This document shows positions 56,068 through 64,000 of a stretch of DNA of 64,000 nt, in pieces. Under the pieces are notes generated by a model, which was not told where the DNA came from, ran no database searches, and saw only the letters and a list, made by a program, of their open reading frames with translations. Within the stretch, counting starts at the first letter, position 1; the number at the start of each line of letters is the position of its first letter. Both the position numbers and the translations under genes were made by a program. The stretch is from Candidatus Binatia bacterium (GTDB lineage: Bacteria; Desulfobacterota; Binatia; UBA12015): the NCBI GenBank assembly GCA_036563615.1, contig DATCMB010000014.1:186001-250000 (forward strand), read 5' to 3'.

Positions 56068-57074
56068 GCGAGGCGCCGATCAGCGCTCGCGCGACGTCCG
56101 TCCCGCGACGCCTCGTGCAGGCGTGGCGGCGCGTCTGGTTCCCGCTCGCGCCGCTCTCGGACCTCGCGATCGCGCGCGTCCTCCTGGCCCTCATCGTCCT
56201 ATGGCTCAACGGCCGCTCGCGCTTCGCCTCGGTCGCGAACGCGCCCGCCTTCACGTGGGATCCCGTCGCGCTCGTCCGGCTGCTCGGGCTCGACCAGCCG
56301 AGCGCGGAGCAGATGCACGCCCTGCACGTCGCGACCCGGGCGCTGCTCGTCGCCGGCGGCCTCGGAATCTTCACCAACCTGGCGCTGCTCGGCGCCTTCC
56401 TGCTGCAGCTCCTGCAGGAGGCGCTGCTCAACTGCTTCGGCAAGGTGGCGCACTCGACGATTCCGCTGCTGCACGCGATGCTGTTTCTCGCGCTGTCGCC
56501 GTGCGGGCGCGTCTGGTCGGTCGACGCGCTGGTGCGCCGCCGGTGGCGCGGCGCCGAGCCCCGCCACGACGTCGCCGCACGCAGCTCGCGCTTCGCACGC
56601 TGGCCGTTCGAGCTGCTGTTCGTCGAGCTCGCGTTCTACTACTTCGACGCCGGCCTCTCGAAGGTCGTGACGAGCGGCTTCGCCTGGGCCGACGGCGCGA
56701 CGCTGCAGTACTACCTCCTGCACCGCGGCCTCCCGGCCGGAGAGTGGGTCGCGTCGTCGCTGACGCTCTGCCGCGTGCTGTCGTGGGGCGCCCTGCTCTT
56801 CGAGCTCGGCTTCCCGCTCGCGATCGTGGTGCGCCGGCTGCGGCTGCCGTTTCTCGGCCTCGGCGTGCTGTTCCACCTCGGCAACCACGTCCTGATGAAC
56901 CTGAGCTTCTGGCCGGTGCCCGCGACCTACCTGCTCGCCGTGCCGTGGTCGGAGCTGCGCCGCACGCTCGGCGGCCGCCGCCGGTCGCCCGCAGCCGACG
57001 CGGAGCCGTCCGGCGAGACCTCGAGCGCGCCGCCGCGACGCGCGCTCGCCGCGGGCGGGAAGCTCGCCACGTAG
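56064..57074 (+). CDS. HTTM-domain membrane protein
   Basis: This 336-residue protein has about seven hydrophobic helices and the pattern of the HTTM (gamma-carboxylase-like) family: LSDLAIARVLLALIVLWLNG, LQEALLNCFGKVAHSTIPLL, ELLFVELAFYYFDAGLSKVV and a GVLFHLGNHVLMNLSFWPVP segment with conserved His and Asn. Eukaryotic vitamin-K-dependent carboxylase shares this domain; bacterial roles are not established. TTG at 56064 lies six to eight bases after GAAGGGGCG and overlaps the upstream stop (TTGA), making it preferable to the GTG at 56040. The Pro/Ala-rich C-terminus is probably disordered. Confidence 0.82.
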   Translation: MSEAPISARATSVPRRLVQAWRRVWFPLAPLSDLAIARVLLALIVLWLNGRSRFASVANAPAFTWDPVALVRLLGLDQPSAEQMHALHVATRALLVAGGLGIFTNLALLGAFLLQLLQEALLNCFGKVAHSTIPLLHAMLFLALSPCGRVWSVDALVRRRWRGAEPRHDVAARSSRFARWPFELLFVELAFYYFDAGLSKVVTSGFAWADGATLQYYLLHRGLPAGEWVASSLTLCRVLSWGALLFELGFPLAIVVRRLRLPFLGLGVLFHLGNHVLMNLSFWPVPATYLLAVPWSELRRTLGGRRRSPAADAEPSGETSSAPPRRALAAGGKLAT

Positions 57075-57132
57075 AGCTCGCGCGCAGGTCGCGAGTCGTG
57101 CAGCGCGGCGCCGCTCCGTGGTAGCCAGCAGC

Positions 57133-58014
57133 ATGAGCGAGAGGAGCGGCGACGACTGGGGGAAGCGGATCGACGCCGTGCGCGGCGAGCTCATGGCGCT
57201 CGCGAGCAAGGTGCGCCGGCTGATCGACGCGACGGTGAGCGTGGACGCGCCGCCCGGCGCGCTCGCGCGCGCGACCGAAGCCGTCGCCGCGATCGTGCAC
57301 GAGCTCGAGCGCTTCGTCCCCGAGCCGCGGCCGCCGCGCTACCCCGGCAGCACGAGCTCCGAGCCCGAGAGCGTCGCGGACTCGTTCCCCTACGATCCGA
57401 TTGCCGGACGCCTGAGCCCGCTCGCGCCGCCGCTGCGCATCGTCTGGGAAGAGCCGCGCGCGATCGGCACCGTGACCTTCACGACGCCGTACGAAGGTCC
57501 GCCGGGCTGCGTGCACGGCGGCGTCATCGCCGCGACCTTCGACCAGGTGCTCAACGTCGCCAACCTGATGCGCGGCGTCGCCGGGCCGACGCGCAAGCTC
57601 GAGGTGCGCTACCTCGCGCCGACGCCGCTCGGCGTGCCGCTGCGCTTCGAGGGCTGGGTCGAGAGCGTCGAGGGACGCGACGTGCGCTCGCTCGGCCGCG
57701 TCCTCGCCGGCGACCGGGTCACCGCGGAAGCCGAGGGACGCTTCGTGCACATGTCGTACGAGAAGGTGATGCGGCTGCTCGACGCGAGCGCGTCGCCGGC
57801 GTCGTCGGACGACGGCACACAGCGCGACGACGCGCAGCCGGCCGACGAGGCACGCAAGCCGGAGGGCACTGCCGATCCGGAGAGCGCTGCCCAGCCGCCG
57901 AGCGCCGAGACGCCCGCGCCCGAGAAGCCCGCCCCACCGAGCGACGCACGACGTCCGCGCGAGAGCGCCGCCGCACGCCGTCGCCGCTTCCGCGCGAGCG
58001 GCGACGGGACCTGA
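57133..58014 (+). CDS. PaaI-like thioesterase with long disordered tail
   Basis: This 293-residue protein has a helical N-terminal region of about 85 residues. A PaaI-type hotdog domain follows (TTPYEGPPGCVHGGVIAATF, with the H-G-G nucleophile-positioning motif, and RKLEVRYLAPTPLGVPL). A ~75-residue C-terminal tail is rich in Pro, Ala, Glu and Arg and looks unstructured. It should cleave an acyl-CoA thioester. The ATG at 57133 is preferred to a GTG at 57118. The extra N- and C-terminal parts are not typical of short PaaI enzymes. Confidence 0.85.
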   Translation: MSERSGDDWGKRIDAVRGELMALASKVRRLIDATVSVDAPPGALARATEAVAAIVHELERFVPEPRPPRYPGSTSSEPESVADSFPYDPIAGRLSPLAPPLRIVWEEPRAIGTVTFTTPYEGPPGCVHGGVIAATFDQVLNVANLMRGVAGPTRKLEVRYLAPTPLGVPLRFEGWVESVEGRDVRSLGRVLAGDRVTAEAEGRFVHMSYEKVMRLLDASASPASSDDGTQRDDAQPADEARKPEGTADPESAAQPPSAETPAPEKPAPPSDARRPRESAAARRRRFRASGDGT

Positions 58015-58062
58015 GCACGCACTGCGGCGTGTCGCGCGAGCGGCGACGGGACCGAGCGCGCG

Positions 58063-58455
58063 CTACGGCGCGTCGCCCGCGCGCACGTCGACCGAGTACG
58101 ACGCGAGCCGCGCCGGCGCGAGGTTCTCCTCCCACGGACGCCGGTAGGCGAAGTCGATCGACGTCCAGCCGGGCGCGACCGCCTCGAACGTCCAGAGCTC
58201 CTTGCCGGGAGCGCCGGGCGGCGCGCCCGGCGGCGTCTCGTAGGTCGTCTCGACCAGCGTCACGACGTTCTCGGCGAGCGGCTTTGCGAGCTGCCACGAG
58301 AAGCCGGTCGAGTGGTTCGCCTCGAGCGAGATCGTGAAGCGTTCGCCGGGCGCGACGATCAGCGCCGCCGGTCGTGGCGCGTCGTCCGACGCCCACAGCG
58401 CGCACCCGGTCGCCGCCGCGACGACCAGCAGCAGGGCCGCGCGCGCGAGCCTCAT
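58063..58455 (-). CDS. Chagasin-like (I42) cysteine-protease-inhibitor lipoprotein
   Basis: This 130-residue protein begins with a lipoprotein-type signal (ALLLVVAAATGCALWAS). An I42 inhibitor fold follows, seen in the loops NHSTGFSW (equivalent to N-P-T-T-G-Y), PGKELWTFEAVAPGWTSIDF and YRRPWEEN (the R-P-W loop). Family members block papain-like cysteine proteases. Export with lipid anchoring suggests protection against foreign proteases. It is the last gene of the ClC-HAD-inhibitor run and starts inside the HAD gene's stop (four-base overlap). Confidence 0.82.
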   Translation of the reverse strand: MRLARAALLLVVAAATGCALWASDDAPRPAALIVAPGERFTISLEANHSTGFSWQLAKPLAENVVTLVETTYETPPGAPPGAPGKELWTFEAVAPGWTSIDFAYRRPWEENLAPARLASYSVDVRAGDAP

Positions 58456-59138
58456 CTCTTCGCGCGCGCCGCCGCGAGCAGCGCGTCGAGCTCGACGCCG
58501 ACCAGATCGCCGATGCGCTCCACCGTGATGTCGGCGGGTGGATACTTCGCGATCTCGTTGGCGTCGTGCGCGTAGTGTCCTTGCCGCGGGAAGATCGTCG
58601 TCACGCGCTCGCCCCAGACTTTCTTGACGGCGGTCAGGATGCGGAGCTTGTCGTCGACCAGCACGTAGTGGTCGGCGGGATAGCGCGCCTCGACGTCGTC
58701 GAGCTCGAGCTCCTTGTGCACGTAGATCAGGATGTTGCTGTCGGTCGCCTCCTGCAGCCCCGAGCGCTCGATCTTGCGCGGCTGGAAGACGACGTCGCCG
58801 TCGGACAGGATCACCGTCGGTCCCCACTGCTGGAAGTGCTCGAGCACGTCGAGCGAGTTCGGGAACAGCCGGTTCGCGAACGGATAGTTGACGAGAAACG
58901 ACGACACCGCGAGCAGGTGCGAGTCGCGCGGGTTCTCGACGCGGTAGCGCTGCAGCGCGCCCAGGTAGTCGGCGTAGCCGAGCTCCTTGCGCAGCTCCTC
59001 GAAGATCGCCCAGTAGCGCTGCTGGCGCTCGTGGCCGACCTCGCGATCGAGAAAGCGCATCATGTCGTGCACGACGCGGTCGTTGTCGAGCAGCGTGTTG
59101 TCGACGTCGAACAACGAAACGACCCGGTGCCTCGTCAT
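58452..59138 (-). CDS. HAD-superfamily hydrolase
   Basis: This 228-residue protein opens with the HAD motif I FDVDNTLLDNDRVV (nucleophile Asp and acid Asp). Motif II Ser/Asp is in TVILSDGDVVFQ, the Lys in the ELELDDVEARYPADHY region is not clear, and motif IV is YVLVDDKLRIL. It is a phosphatase or related transferase acting in the cytoplasm; substrate unknown. AAGGGG precedes its ATG by six bases. It lies between a ClC gene and the inhibitor gene with four-base overlaps on both sides. Confidence 0.85.
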   Translation of the reverse strand: MTRHRVVSLFDVDNTLLDNDRVVHDMMRFLDREVGHERQQRYWAIFEELRKELGYADYLGALQRYRVENPRDSHLLAVSSFLVNYPFANRLFPNSLDVLEHFQQWGPTVILSDGDVVFQPRKIERSGLQEATDSNILIYVHKELELDDVEARYPADHYVLVDDKLRILTAVKKVWGERVTTIFPRQGHYAHDANEIAKYPPADITVERIGDLVGVELDALLAAARAKR

Positions 59139-60448
59139 CGCGATCCCCTTCCTGCCCCGACGGCGTCGGAGCGCGCGCTCGCAGCCCCCGTACCACGCTG
59201 CGCTGCTTCGTCGAACAGCTCCTCCGGCGTGCGACGCTCGCGCTGCGCGTCGGACACGGAGCGCGGTCCCATCAGCACCTGGCCGATCGCGACGCCGACC
59301 ACACCGATCATCGTCAGGACCAGGCTGCCGCTCGACTCGGCGACGAGCAACATGCCCGCGAGCGGGATGCGGTAGCCGGCGCCGAGGAAGATCGCGGAGC
59401 CGAGCAGCGGCAGGAAGTTGCTCTCGCTGCGGCCGAGCGCCTGCGCGACGATCTCGCCGACGAACACGCCGGTCACCGCGAGCGAGGTGAAGACGCCGCC
59501 TCCGCCGCCGCCCCAGACGCAGGTCAGCGTCCCCGCCGTGCGAACGAGCATGGTGAGCGCGAGCAGCCCGATCGCGTGCTCGCCGCCCTCGAGCCAGCGC
59601 GCCGCGACGTAGCCCGGACCGAAGGTCAGCCACGCGCCCGAGAGCTCGTGTGCGGTGAACGCGAGCGTCGCGAGCAGCACGCCGCCCACCGCCGCGCGCA
59701 CGACGGCGCTCATGCGTGAAGCGAGCCGGCGCAGCTCCTCGGTCGCGAGCGCGAAGAGCCGCGCGCCGATCCCGCAGCCGACCGCCGTCAGAAGACAGCC
59801 GACGAGCAGCAGCACGTCCAGCGTCGGCTCCATCCTCAGCGTGACCAGCGTGCTCGGACCGACCAGCGCCGCGCGCGTCGCGTACGACGCCGCCGCCGCG
59901 ACCGCGGCCGGCACGAGGCGCGGCGCATCGACGTCGCGCCGAAACGGCACCTCGATGCCGTACATCATGCCGACGCCGGGCGAGGAGAACACCGCCGCGA
60001 TGCCCGCGCTCGCGCCGGCGATCATCCACGAGCGCGCGTGGTACGCGCCGACCACCGAGCGCAGCCGTCCGCCCGCGATCTGGCCGAACGACGCGCCGAG
60101 CAGCGCCGACGGCGACTCGAGACCCTGCGAGCCGCCGCTCGCGACCGTCGCCGCGGCGGCGAGCACGCGCCCTGGCAGCTGGCGCAGCGGGATCCGTCCG
60201 TGCGGGTCGTGGTAGGCGAGGATGTAGACCTCGGCGGTCGCCGGACGCGCGACGCGCGTCACCCAGCGCACCGCGAGCAAGGTCAGCAGCAGACCGAACA
60301 GCGACGGCAGCGCAGGCCACGCGTCGGGCAGCTTCGCGAGCTCGGCGAGCGCCAGGTCCTCGACCAGGTGGGACGCGCCCGCGACGCACGCGCCGGTCGC
60401 GACGCCGATCGCGCACGGCACGACGAGCGACGCGAGCACGCTGCGCAC
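59135..60448 (-). CDS. Short ClC-type chloride channel without CBS domains
   Basis: This 437-residue protein has the ClC fold with about ten helices and no CBS domains, unlike the ClC at 28637. The gate region reads GGSQGLESPSALLGASFGQI, a variant of G-x-x-G-R-E-G-P that keeps Glu and Pro but changes Arg to Leu and the following Gly to Ser. Other blocks are GASAGIAAVFSSPGVGMMYG and CVWGGGGGGVFTSLAVTG. The GTG at 60448 lies eight bases after GAGGAGG and is preferred over the GTG immediately upstream. It is first in the ClC-HAD-inhibitor unit. Confidence 0.85.
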   Translation of the reverse strand: MRSVLASLVVPCAIGVATGACVAGASHLVEDLALAELAKLPDAWPALPSLFGLLLTLLAVRWVTRVARPATAEVYILAYHDPHGRIPLRQLPGRVLAAAATVASGGSQGLESPSALLGASFGQIAGGRLRSVVGAYHARSWMIAGASAGIAAVFSSPGVGMMYGIEVPFRRDVDAPRLVPAAVAAAASYATRAALVGPSTLVTLRMEPTLDVLLLVGCLLTAVGCGIGARLFALATEELRRLASRMSAVVRAAVGGVLLATLAFTAHELSGAWLTFGPGYVAARWLEGGEHAIGLLALTMLVRTAGTLTCVWGGGGGGVFTSLAVTGVFVGEIVAQALGRSESNFLPLLGSAIFLGAGYRIPLAGMLLVAESSGSLVLTMIGVVGVAIGQVLMGPRSVSDAQRERRTPEELFDEAAQRGTGAASARSDAVGAGRGSR

Positions 60449-60691
60449 GAGCGACACCTCCTCGGTCCGCCCGGCGCCGTCGCCGCTCCGATGTTCCACG
60501 CTCGCTCTGCTCCGGACGCCGCCCGCGGCTGCCTCCCCTCCATCGGCAGACCGGCGCCGCACGGATAGCACGCCGCTCGCGCCAGGCCGAGCGCGGCGGG
60601 CGAATTTGCCAAGCAATCCGATTCGACGTAGCAACCTCGTCGCGCTCCGGAACGCGGGAGCGCCCACCACGCAGCGCAAGGGGACGTCACG

Positions 60692-61171
60692 ATGGCAGGA
60701 AGGGGAGCTTTCGCGCGCTGGCTGGCGCTCGCGCTGTGCCTCGGCGGTTGCAGCTACAGCGGCGCGATCGCGGGACGGCTCGAGGCGCCCGGCATGCAGC
60801 CGAAGCCGATCGAGATGACCTACACGACCCGGCGCTTCGGCTCGGGCGGCACGATCAGCACGACGCTACCCTCCGGCGAGTACTTCACCGGCCGCTACAT
60901 GCAGATCACCTCCGAGACGACCGCCGACGCGTTCGGACCCGGCTGGGGCGGCTGGGGTCCGTGGAAGCCGTTCTGGGGCGACTGGGGCGGCGGCGACTAC
61001 TCGAGCTTCGTGCGCAACTACGACGGCAAGGTGATCGCGACGCTGTTCGGCGATCAGCGCCACACCATGCGCTGTCGCTTCACGCTCGCCAATCCCGAGG
61101 ACGGCATGACGGGCGGCGGCGTCGGCGAGTGCCAGATCTCGAACGGCGAGACGATCCACGCGACGTTCTGA
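60692..61171 (+). CDS. Small outer-membrane-type lipoprotein, Gly/Trp-rich
   Basis: This 159-residue protein has a lipoprotein signal (WLALALCLGGC, lipobox L-G-G-C near residue 20). A middle segment is unusually rich in Gly and Trp (GPGWGGWGPWKPFWGDWGGG), and the ending is PEDGMTGGGVGECQISNGET. It likely sits in the envelope. No family was recognised with confidence. It is monocistronic and faces the sterol-desaturase-like gene tail to tail. Confidence 0.72.
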   Translation: MAGRGAFARWLALALCLGGCSYSGAIAGRLEAPGMQPKPIEMTYTTRRFGSGGTISTTLPSGEYFTGRYMQITSETTADAFGPGWGGWGPWKPFWGDWGGGDYSSFVRNYDGKVIATLFGDQRHTMRCRFTLANPEDGMTGGGVGECQISNGETIHATF

Positions 61172-61259
61172 GGCGCGCCTCCTGACGCATCGGCCGACGC
61201 ACGCGCCAGCGCGCGGTCGCTGAAGCGTCGCGTGCTGCGCCGAGCGCCGCGGGCTCGCT

Positions 61260-62066
61260 TCAGCGCCGCTTGCGGCGGAACGGGTACGCGACCTGCCCCC
61301 ACAGCCGCTCCGGCACGTCGCCGTCCGGGATGCCGAAGCGCTGCGGCCGGTGCCGCGGCAGGTGCAGCGTGCCGAAGACGAGGTCGATGAACGGGAACAG
61401 GCCCGCGAAGTTGCGGTTCATGCCGTCTTCCTCCGCGGCGTGGTGCCAGCGGTGGAAGTGCGGGCTCGCGAGGACGTAGCGCAGCGGCCCGAAGTCCCAC
61501 GGGACGTTGGCGTGCACGAGGACGGTGTAGAACGCGAGCAGCGGCACGTAGGCCGCGATCACCAGCGGGTCGAAGCCGATCAGCACGATCGGCACCGCCT
61601 GCGCGACGCGCACCAGCACGTCGTTCAGCGGGTGCACGCGCACCGACGACAGCCAGTCGACCTCGGTCGACGAGTGGTGCACGGCGTGGATCGGCCACAG
61701 CCGACGTCCGTGCAGCGCGCGGTGCATGACGTACGCGAGCAGGTCCGCGAGCAGCAGGAACAGCAGGAGCTGCACGAGCCACGGCAGCTGCGCGATCGTC
61801 GGGCTCGGCGCGAGGTACTCGCGCAAGTGCGGCTCGTCGATCGGCACGCCGGCGAGCAGCGCGGTCGCGACCAGCACGAGCACGATCGCGATGCGCGTCA
61901 ACCACTTGGTCGCGAGCGGCGTGACGAACCACCACGCGACGTCGACGCCGAGCCCGCGCCGCCAGCGTGGCTGTCCGGGCACGGCGGGCGCGACGCGCTC
62001 GAGCACGCCGAAGACGACCGCGAGCACGACCAGACCGACGGCGACGGAGGCAAGGCTCGGCGCCAC
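61260..62066 (-). CDS. Sterol desaturase/fatty acid hydroxylase family protein
   Basis: This 268-residue integral membrane di-iron protein carries the three histidine boxes of the family: YVMHRALHGRRLWPIHAVHH (HxxxH and HxxHH) and ASPHFHRWHHAAEEDGMN. Four hydrophobic helices surround them. Members hydroxylate or desaturate lipid substrates with oxygen. The GTG start is at 62066. The substrate could be a hopanoid, a fatty acid or a sterol; nothing in the neighbourhood decides. Confidence 0.9.
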   Translation of the reverse strand: MAPSLASVAVGLVVLAVVFGVLERVAPAVPGQPRWRRGLGVDVAWWFVTPLATKWLTRIAIVLVLVATALLAGVPIDEPHLREYLAPSPTIAQLPWLVQLLLFLLLADLLAYVMHRALHGRRLWPIHAVHHSSTEVDWLSSVRVHPLNDVLVRVAQAVPIVLIGFDPLVIAAYVPLLAFYTVLVHANVPWDFGPLRYVLASPHFHRWHHAAEEDGMNRNFAGLFPFIDLVFGTLHLPRHRPQRFGIPDGDVPERLWGQVAYPFRRKRR

Positions 62067-62193
62067 GCGCCGGTTCTACCCGCTGCAGGAGCGGGACGCC
62101 ATCGGCGCGTGCGGGCGCCGCAGCGCGCGCAGACGATGCAGCTCGCGTCGGCGCGACGTCGCATCGGCGCGCGCGCGATGGTAGCTCCGCGGC

Positions 62194-63162
62194 GTGACGC
62201 GCGGTGAGACGCATGCTCATGCGAAGACGACCACGCGACACCGCCGGCGACCGCGGCTCGGCGTCGCGCTCGGCGCCGGATCGGCGCGCGGCTGGGCGCA
62301 CATCGGCGTGCTCAACGCGCTGCAGAACGCCGGCGTCGCGCCCGACGTCGTCTGCGGCACCTCGATGGGCGCGCTCGTCGGCGCCGCGTACGTGACCGGC
62401 CAGCTCGCGCGCCTCGAGCGCTGGGCACGCTCGATCACGCGGCTCGACATCCTGCGCCTGCTCGACTTCTACCCCGGACGCGGCGGCTTCATCGCCGGCG
62501 CCCGCCTGTTCGAGCGGCTGCGCAGCGCCGACAGCGACAAGGCGATCGAGGACCTCGAGATCGCCTACGCCGCGGTCGCGACCGACTTCGAGACCGGCCG
62601 CGAGGTCTGGCTGCGCGAGGGCTCGCTGCTCGAGGCCGTGCGCGCCTCGATCTCGCTGCCGGGAATCTTCGTGCCTGCTCGCGTCGACGGCCGCTGGCTG
62701 GTCGACGGCGGCCTCGTCAACCCGGTGCCGGTGTCGGTCTGCCGGGCGCTCGGCGCCGACGTGGTGATCGCCGTCAACCTGGGCGGCGACCTCTCGAGCC
62801 GCAACATGCAGGCCGCGCTGCCCGAGCTCGCCGAGCCGACCATGCTCGAGGAGGCGATCTCGCGCCTGCCGCGCTCCCTGCAGGAGCGCGTGCGCGCCGC
62901 CGCGGGGCTCCTCACCTCGAGCCGCGACCGTCCGCGCGCGCCGGGCCTCTTCGACGTCGTCGCGGGCTCGATCTACATCATGCAGGACCGCATCACGCGC
63001 GACCGCCTCGCCGGCGACCCGCCCGACGTCGTCCTCTCGCCGGAGGTCATGCAGATCCGCATGCTCGAGTTCGACCGCGCCGCCGAGGCGATCGCCGCCG
63101 GCGAGGCGAGCGTCGAGAGCGCGCACGCGAGCATCGAGCGCGCGCTGCGCCGCGCGCGCTGA
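62194..63162 (+). CDS. Patatin-like phospholipase (RssA-like)
   Basis: This 322-residue protein has the patatin catalytic features: oxyanion loop GAGSARGWAHIGVL, nucleophile elbow CGTSMGALVGA (Ser of G-x-S-x-G), and the dyad Asp in WLVDGGLVNPVPVSV. No signal peptide or partner domain is seen, as in the short cytoplasmic RssA/YchK group. It should hydrolyse phospholipid or acyl esters. The N-terminal ~20 residues before the first strand are basic and may be an over-long start; the GTG at 62194 is the first start. Confidence 0.88.
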   Translation: MTRGETHAHAKTTTRHRRRPRLGVALGAGSARGWAHIGVLNALQNAGVAPDVVCGTSMGALVGAAYVTGQLARLERWARSITRLDILRLLDFYPGRGGFIAGARLFERLRSADSDKAIEDLEIAYAAVATDFETGREVWLREGSLLEAVRASISLPGIFVPARVDGRWLVDGGLVNPVPVSVCRALGADVVIAVNLGGDLSSRNMQAALPELAEPTMLEEAISRLPRSLQERVRAAAGLLTSSRDRPRAPGLFDVVAGSIYIMQDRITRDRLAGDPPDVVLSPEVMQIRMLEFDRAAEAIAAGEASVESAHASIERALRRAR

Positions 63163-63225
63163 CGACGCTGCGCCGACTCGCAGCGACGCCGCGACATCGC
63201 GAAGCTGCGCCGGCCCGACGCGGCG

Positions 63226-64000
63226 TCAATCGCCGATTCCGGACTCGCGCGCCCAGGCCTCGATCAGGTCCGCGTCGGCGCGCAGCAGGAAGCCCGCACG
63301 CACGGCGCGCTCGTTCGAGCGCCGGACTGCGGCGACGAAGTCCGCGTTGCTCGGGTAGAGCGCGGCGAGCTTCTCGTCGCCGAACGGCGTCGTGGTGCCG
63401 AAGATGCGGCAGAAGCCGCCGCCCGACTGCCCGAGGCCCGAGAGCGTCGCGACCGGCGCGTCGACGTACGAGGTGCGGATGCCGCCGCGGACGTTGCCGT
63501 GCTCGTCGAGCACGAACGCGCCGTCCTTCATCTCGAGGCGCGGCGCGCGCGCCGGCGGCGGGCCGCCGCCGATCCAGCGCTCGAGCGCCGCGTACGCGGC
63601 CTTCAGCACCCAGTGCTGCGGCCCCGAGTTCACCGGCGAGTCGCACTGGATGATCCCGGGGATCGGCGCGTCGGTGACCCGCACCGCGGCGACCGACGGA
63701 TCGTCGCCGACGTCGGTCCAGCCGTCGCCGAGCGTGTAGGTGTCGGCGTGCGCGGTCCCGGCCGCTTCCCAGAGGCGGATGTTGCGCGAGTCGGGCTGGC
63801 GGTCGGGCAGGAAGCCGAGCGTGACGAGGTCGGTCTCGGTTTGGAACGTCATCACCGGAACGCGCACGTCGGTGCGGATGCGCACCACCTCGGGCGTCGG
63901 GATCGGCTCGAGCGGGTCCTGTGCGAGCGGCGCGCTGCCGCCGCCGCGGCTGTGCACGAGGAAGCCGTCGTAGACCCGCGCCAGCGGATCGACCGCGTTG
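63226..64000 (-). CDS. Alpha/beta hydrolase (Abhydrolase_10-like), partial
   Basis: This is the C-terminal part of a larger protein that runs past the right edge; the frame stays open to base 64000 (N-A-V-D-P-L-A-R-V-Y-D-G-F is still in frame). Visible parts are VMTFQTETDLVTLGF, IRLWEAAGTAHADTYTLG (with probable catalytic acid and His regions) and IRTSYVDAPVATLSGL. The arrangement matches the alpha/beta-hydrolase-domain proteins of the Abhydrolase_10 group, common in actinobacterial and environmental genomes. The nucleophile would lie outside the window, so activity is unconfirmed. Confidence 0.7.
   Translation of the reverse strand, partial: NAVDPLARVYDGFLVHSRGGGSAPLAQDPLEPIPTPEVVRIRTDVRVPVMTFQTETDLVTLGFLPDRQPDSRNIRLWEAAGTAHADTYTLGDGWTDVGDDPSVAAVRVTDAPIPGIIQCDSPVNSGPQHWVLKAAYAALERWIGGGPPPARAPRLEMKDGAFVLDEHGNVRGGIRTSYVDAPVATLSGLGQSGGGFCRIFGTTTPFGDEKLAALYPSNADFVAAVRRSNERAVRAGFLLRADADLIEAWARESGIGD

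Overview
The window is a very GC-rich, densely packed bacterial chromosome segment. It has 50 apparently intact protein genes, one more gene cut off by the right edge, and several broken genes. I see no tRNA, rRNA, CRISPR array or prophage. Genes for acyl-CoA chemistry (an AMP-forming acyl-CoA synthetase, a crotonase, a CoA-transferase, several hotdog thioesterases), an LLM-class oxidoreductase, ACAD10/11-type phosphotransferases, a quinol-type NO reductase, sterol desaturase-like and phytanoyl-CoA dioxygenase-like enzymes point to an environmental Gram-negative of the deltaproteobacterial/Binatota kind. That placement is an inference from gene content and base composition only.

Layout. 0-1.2 kb: a decayed secreted IPT/TIG protein. 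1.3-5.3 kb: a GNAT enzyme, then a leftward operon hflK-hflC-(DUF1232+J-domain)-nickel/cobalt permease. 5.4-7.4 kb: a methylthioribose-kinase-like gene coupled to a nucleoside hydrolase. 7.4-15 kb: qNOR, an alpha/beta hydrolase, the Mug glycosylase, an anchored MBL hydrolase, a PhyH dioxygenase and a NhaR-like regulator. 15-21 kb: a CoA-transferase diverging from a tightly coupled run LLM oxidoreductase-thioesterase-histidine kinase-permuted ATP-grasp. 21-33.9 kb: an OBAP-type protein, the Kup potassium transporter, an M20 peptidase, a GST-like protein, a phosphotransferase, an AhpD-like protein, MarR-ClC, an acyl-CoA synthetase, a crotonase and BluB.

34-42 kb is the most unusual part. A secreted RTX-type gene is followed by a tandem copy that has lost its start codon, gained a stop and frameshifted. 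A third copy is split into a 5' remnant near 35.8 kb and a 3' remnant near 41.6 kb. Between the two halves lies a more AT-rich ~5.6 kb island. It is a decayed type I restriction-modification locus (hsdM tail, hsdS, hsdR, all frameshifted), inside which two accessory genes, a GIY-YIG/DUF4357 protein and an AAA/DUF4143 ATPase, are intact.

42-64 kb returns to ordinary housekeeping and envelope genes: an amino-acid permease, a thioesterase with a DUF420 protein, a secreted protein, an M19 dipeptidase with a substituted zinc ligand, full-length cobalamin-dependent MetH, an epoxide-hydrolase-like protein, an LssY_C lipoprotein, a Tat-exported phosphoesterase, MATE with an HTTM protein, a thioesterase, a ClC-HAD-chagasin-like operon, a lipoprotein, a desaturase-like protein, a patatin, and an alpha/beta hydrolase running off the right edge.

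A cobalt/B12 thread links the nickel/cobalt permease, BluB and MetH. Envelope quality control (HflKC with a J-domain protein) and ion homeostasis (Kup, two ClC proteins, NhaR) are also well represented.
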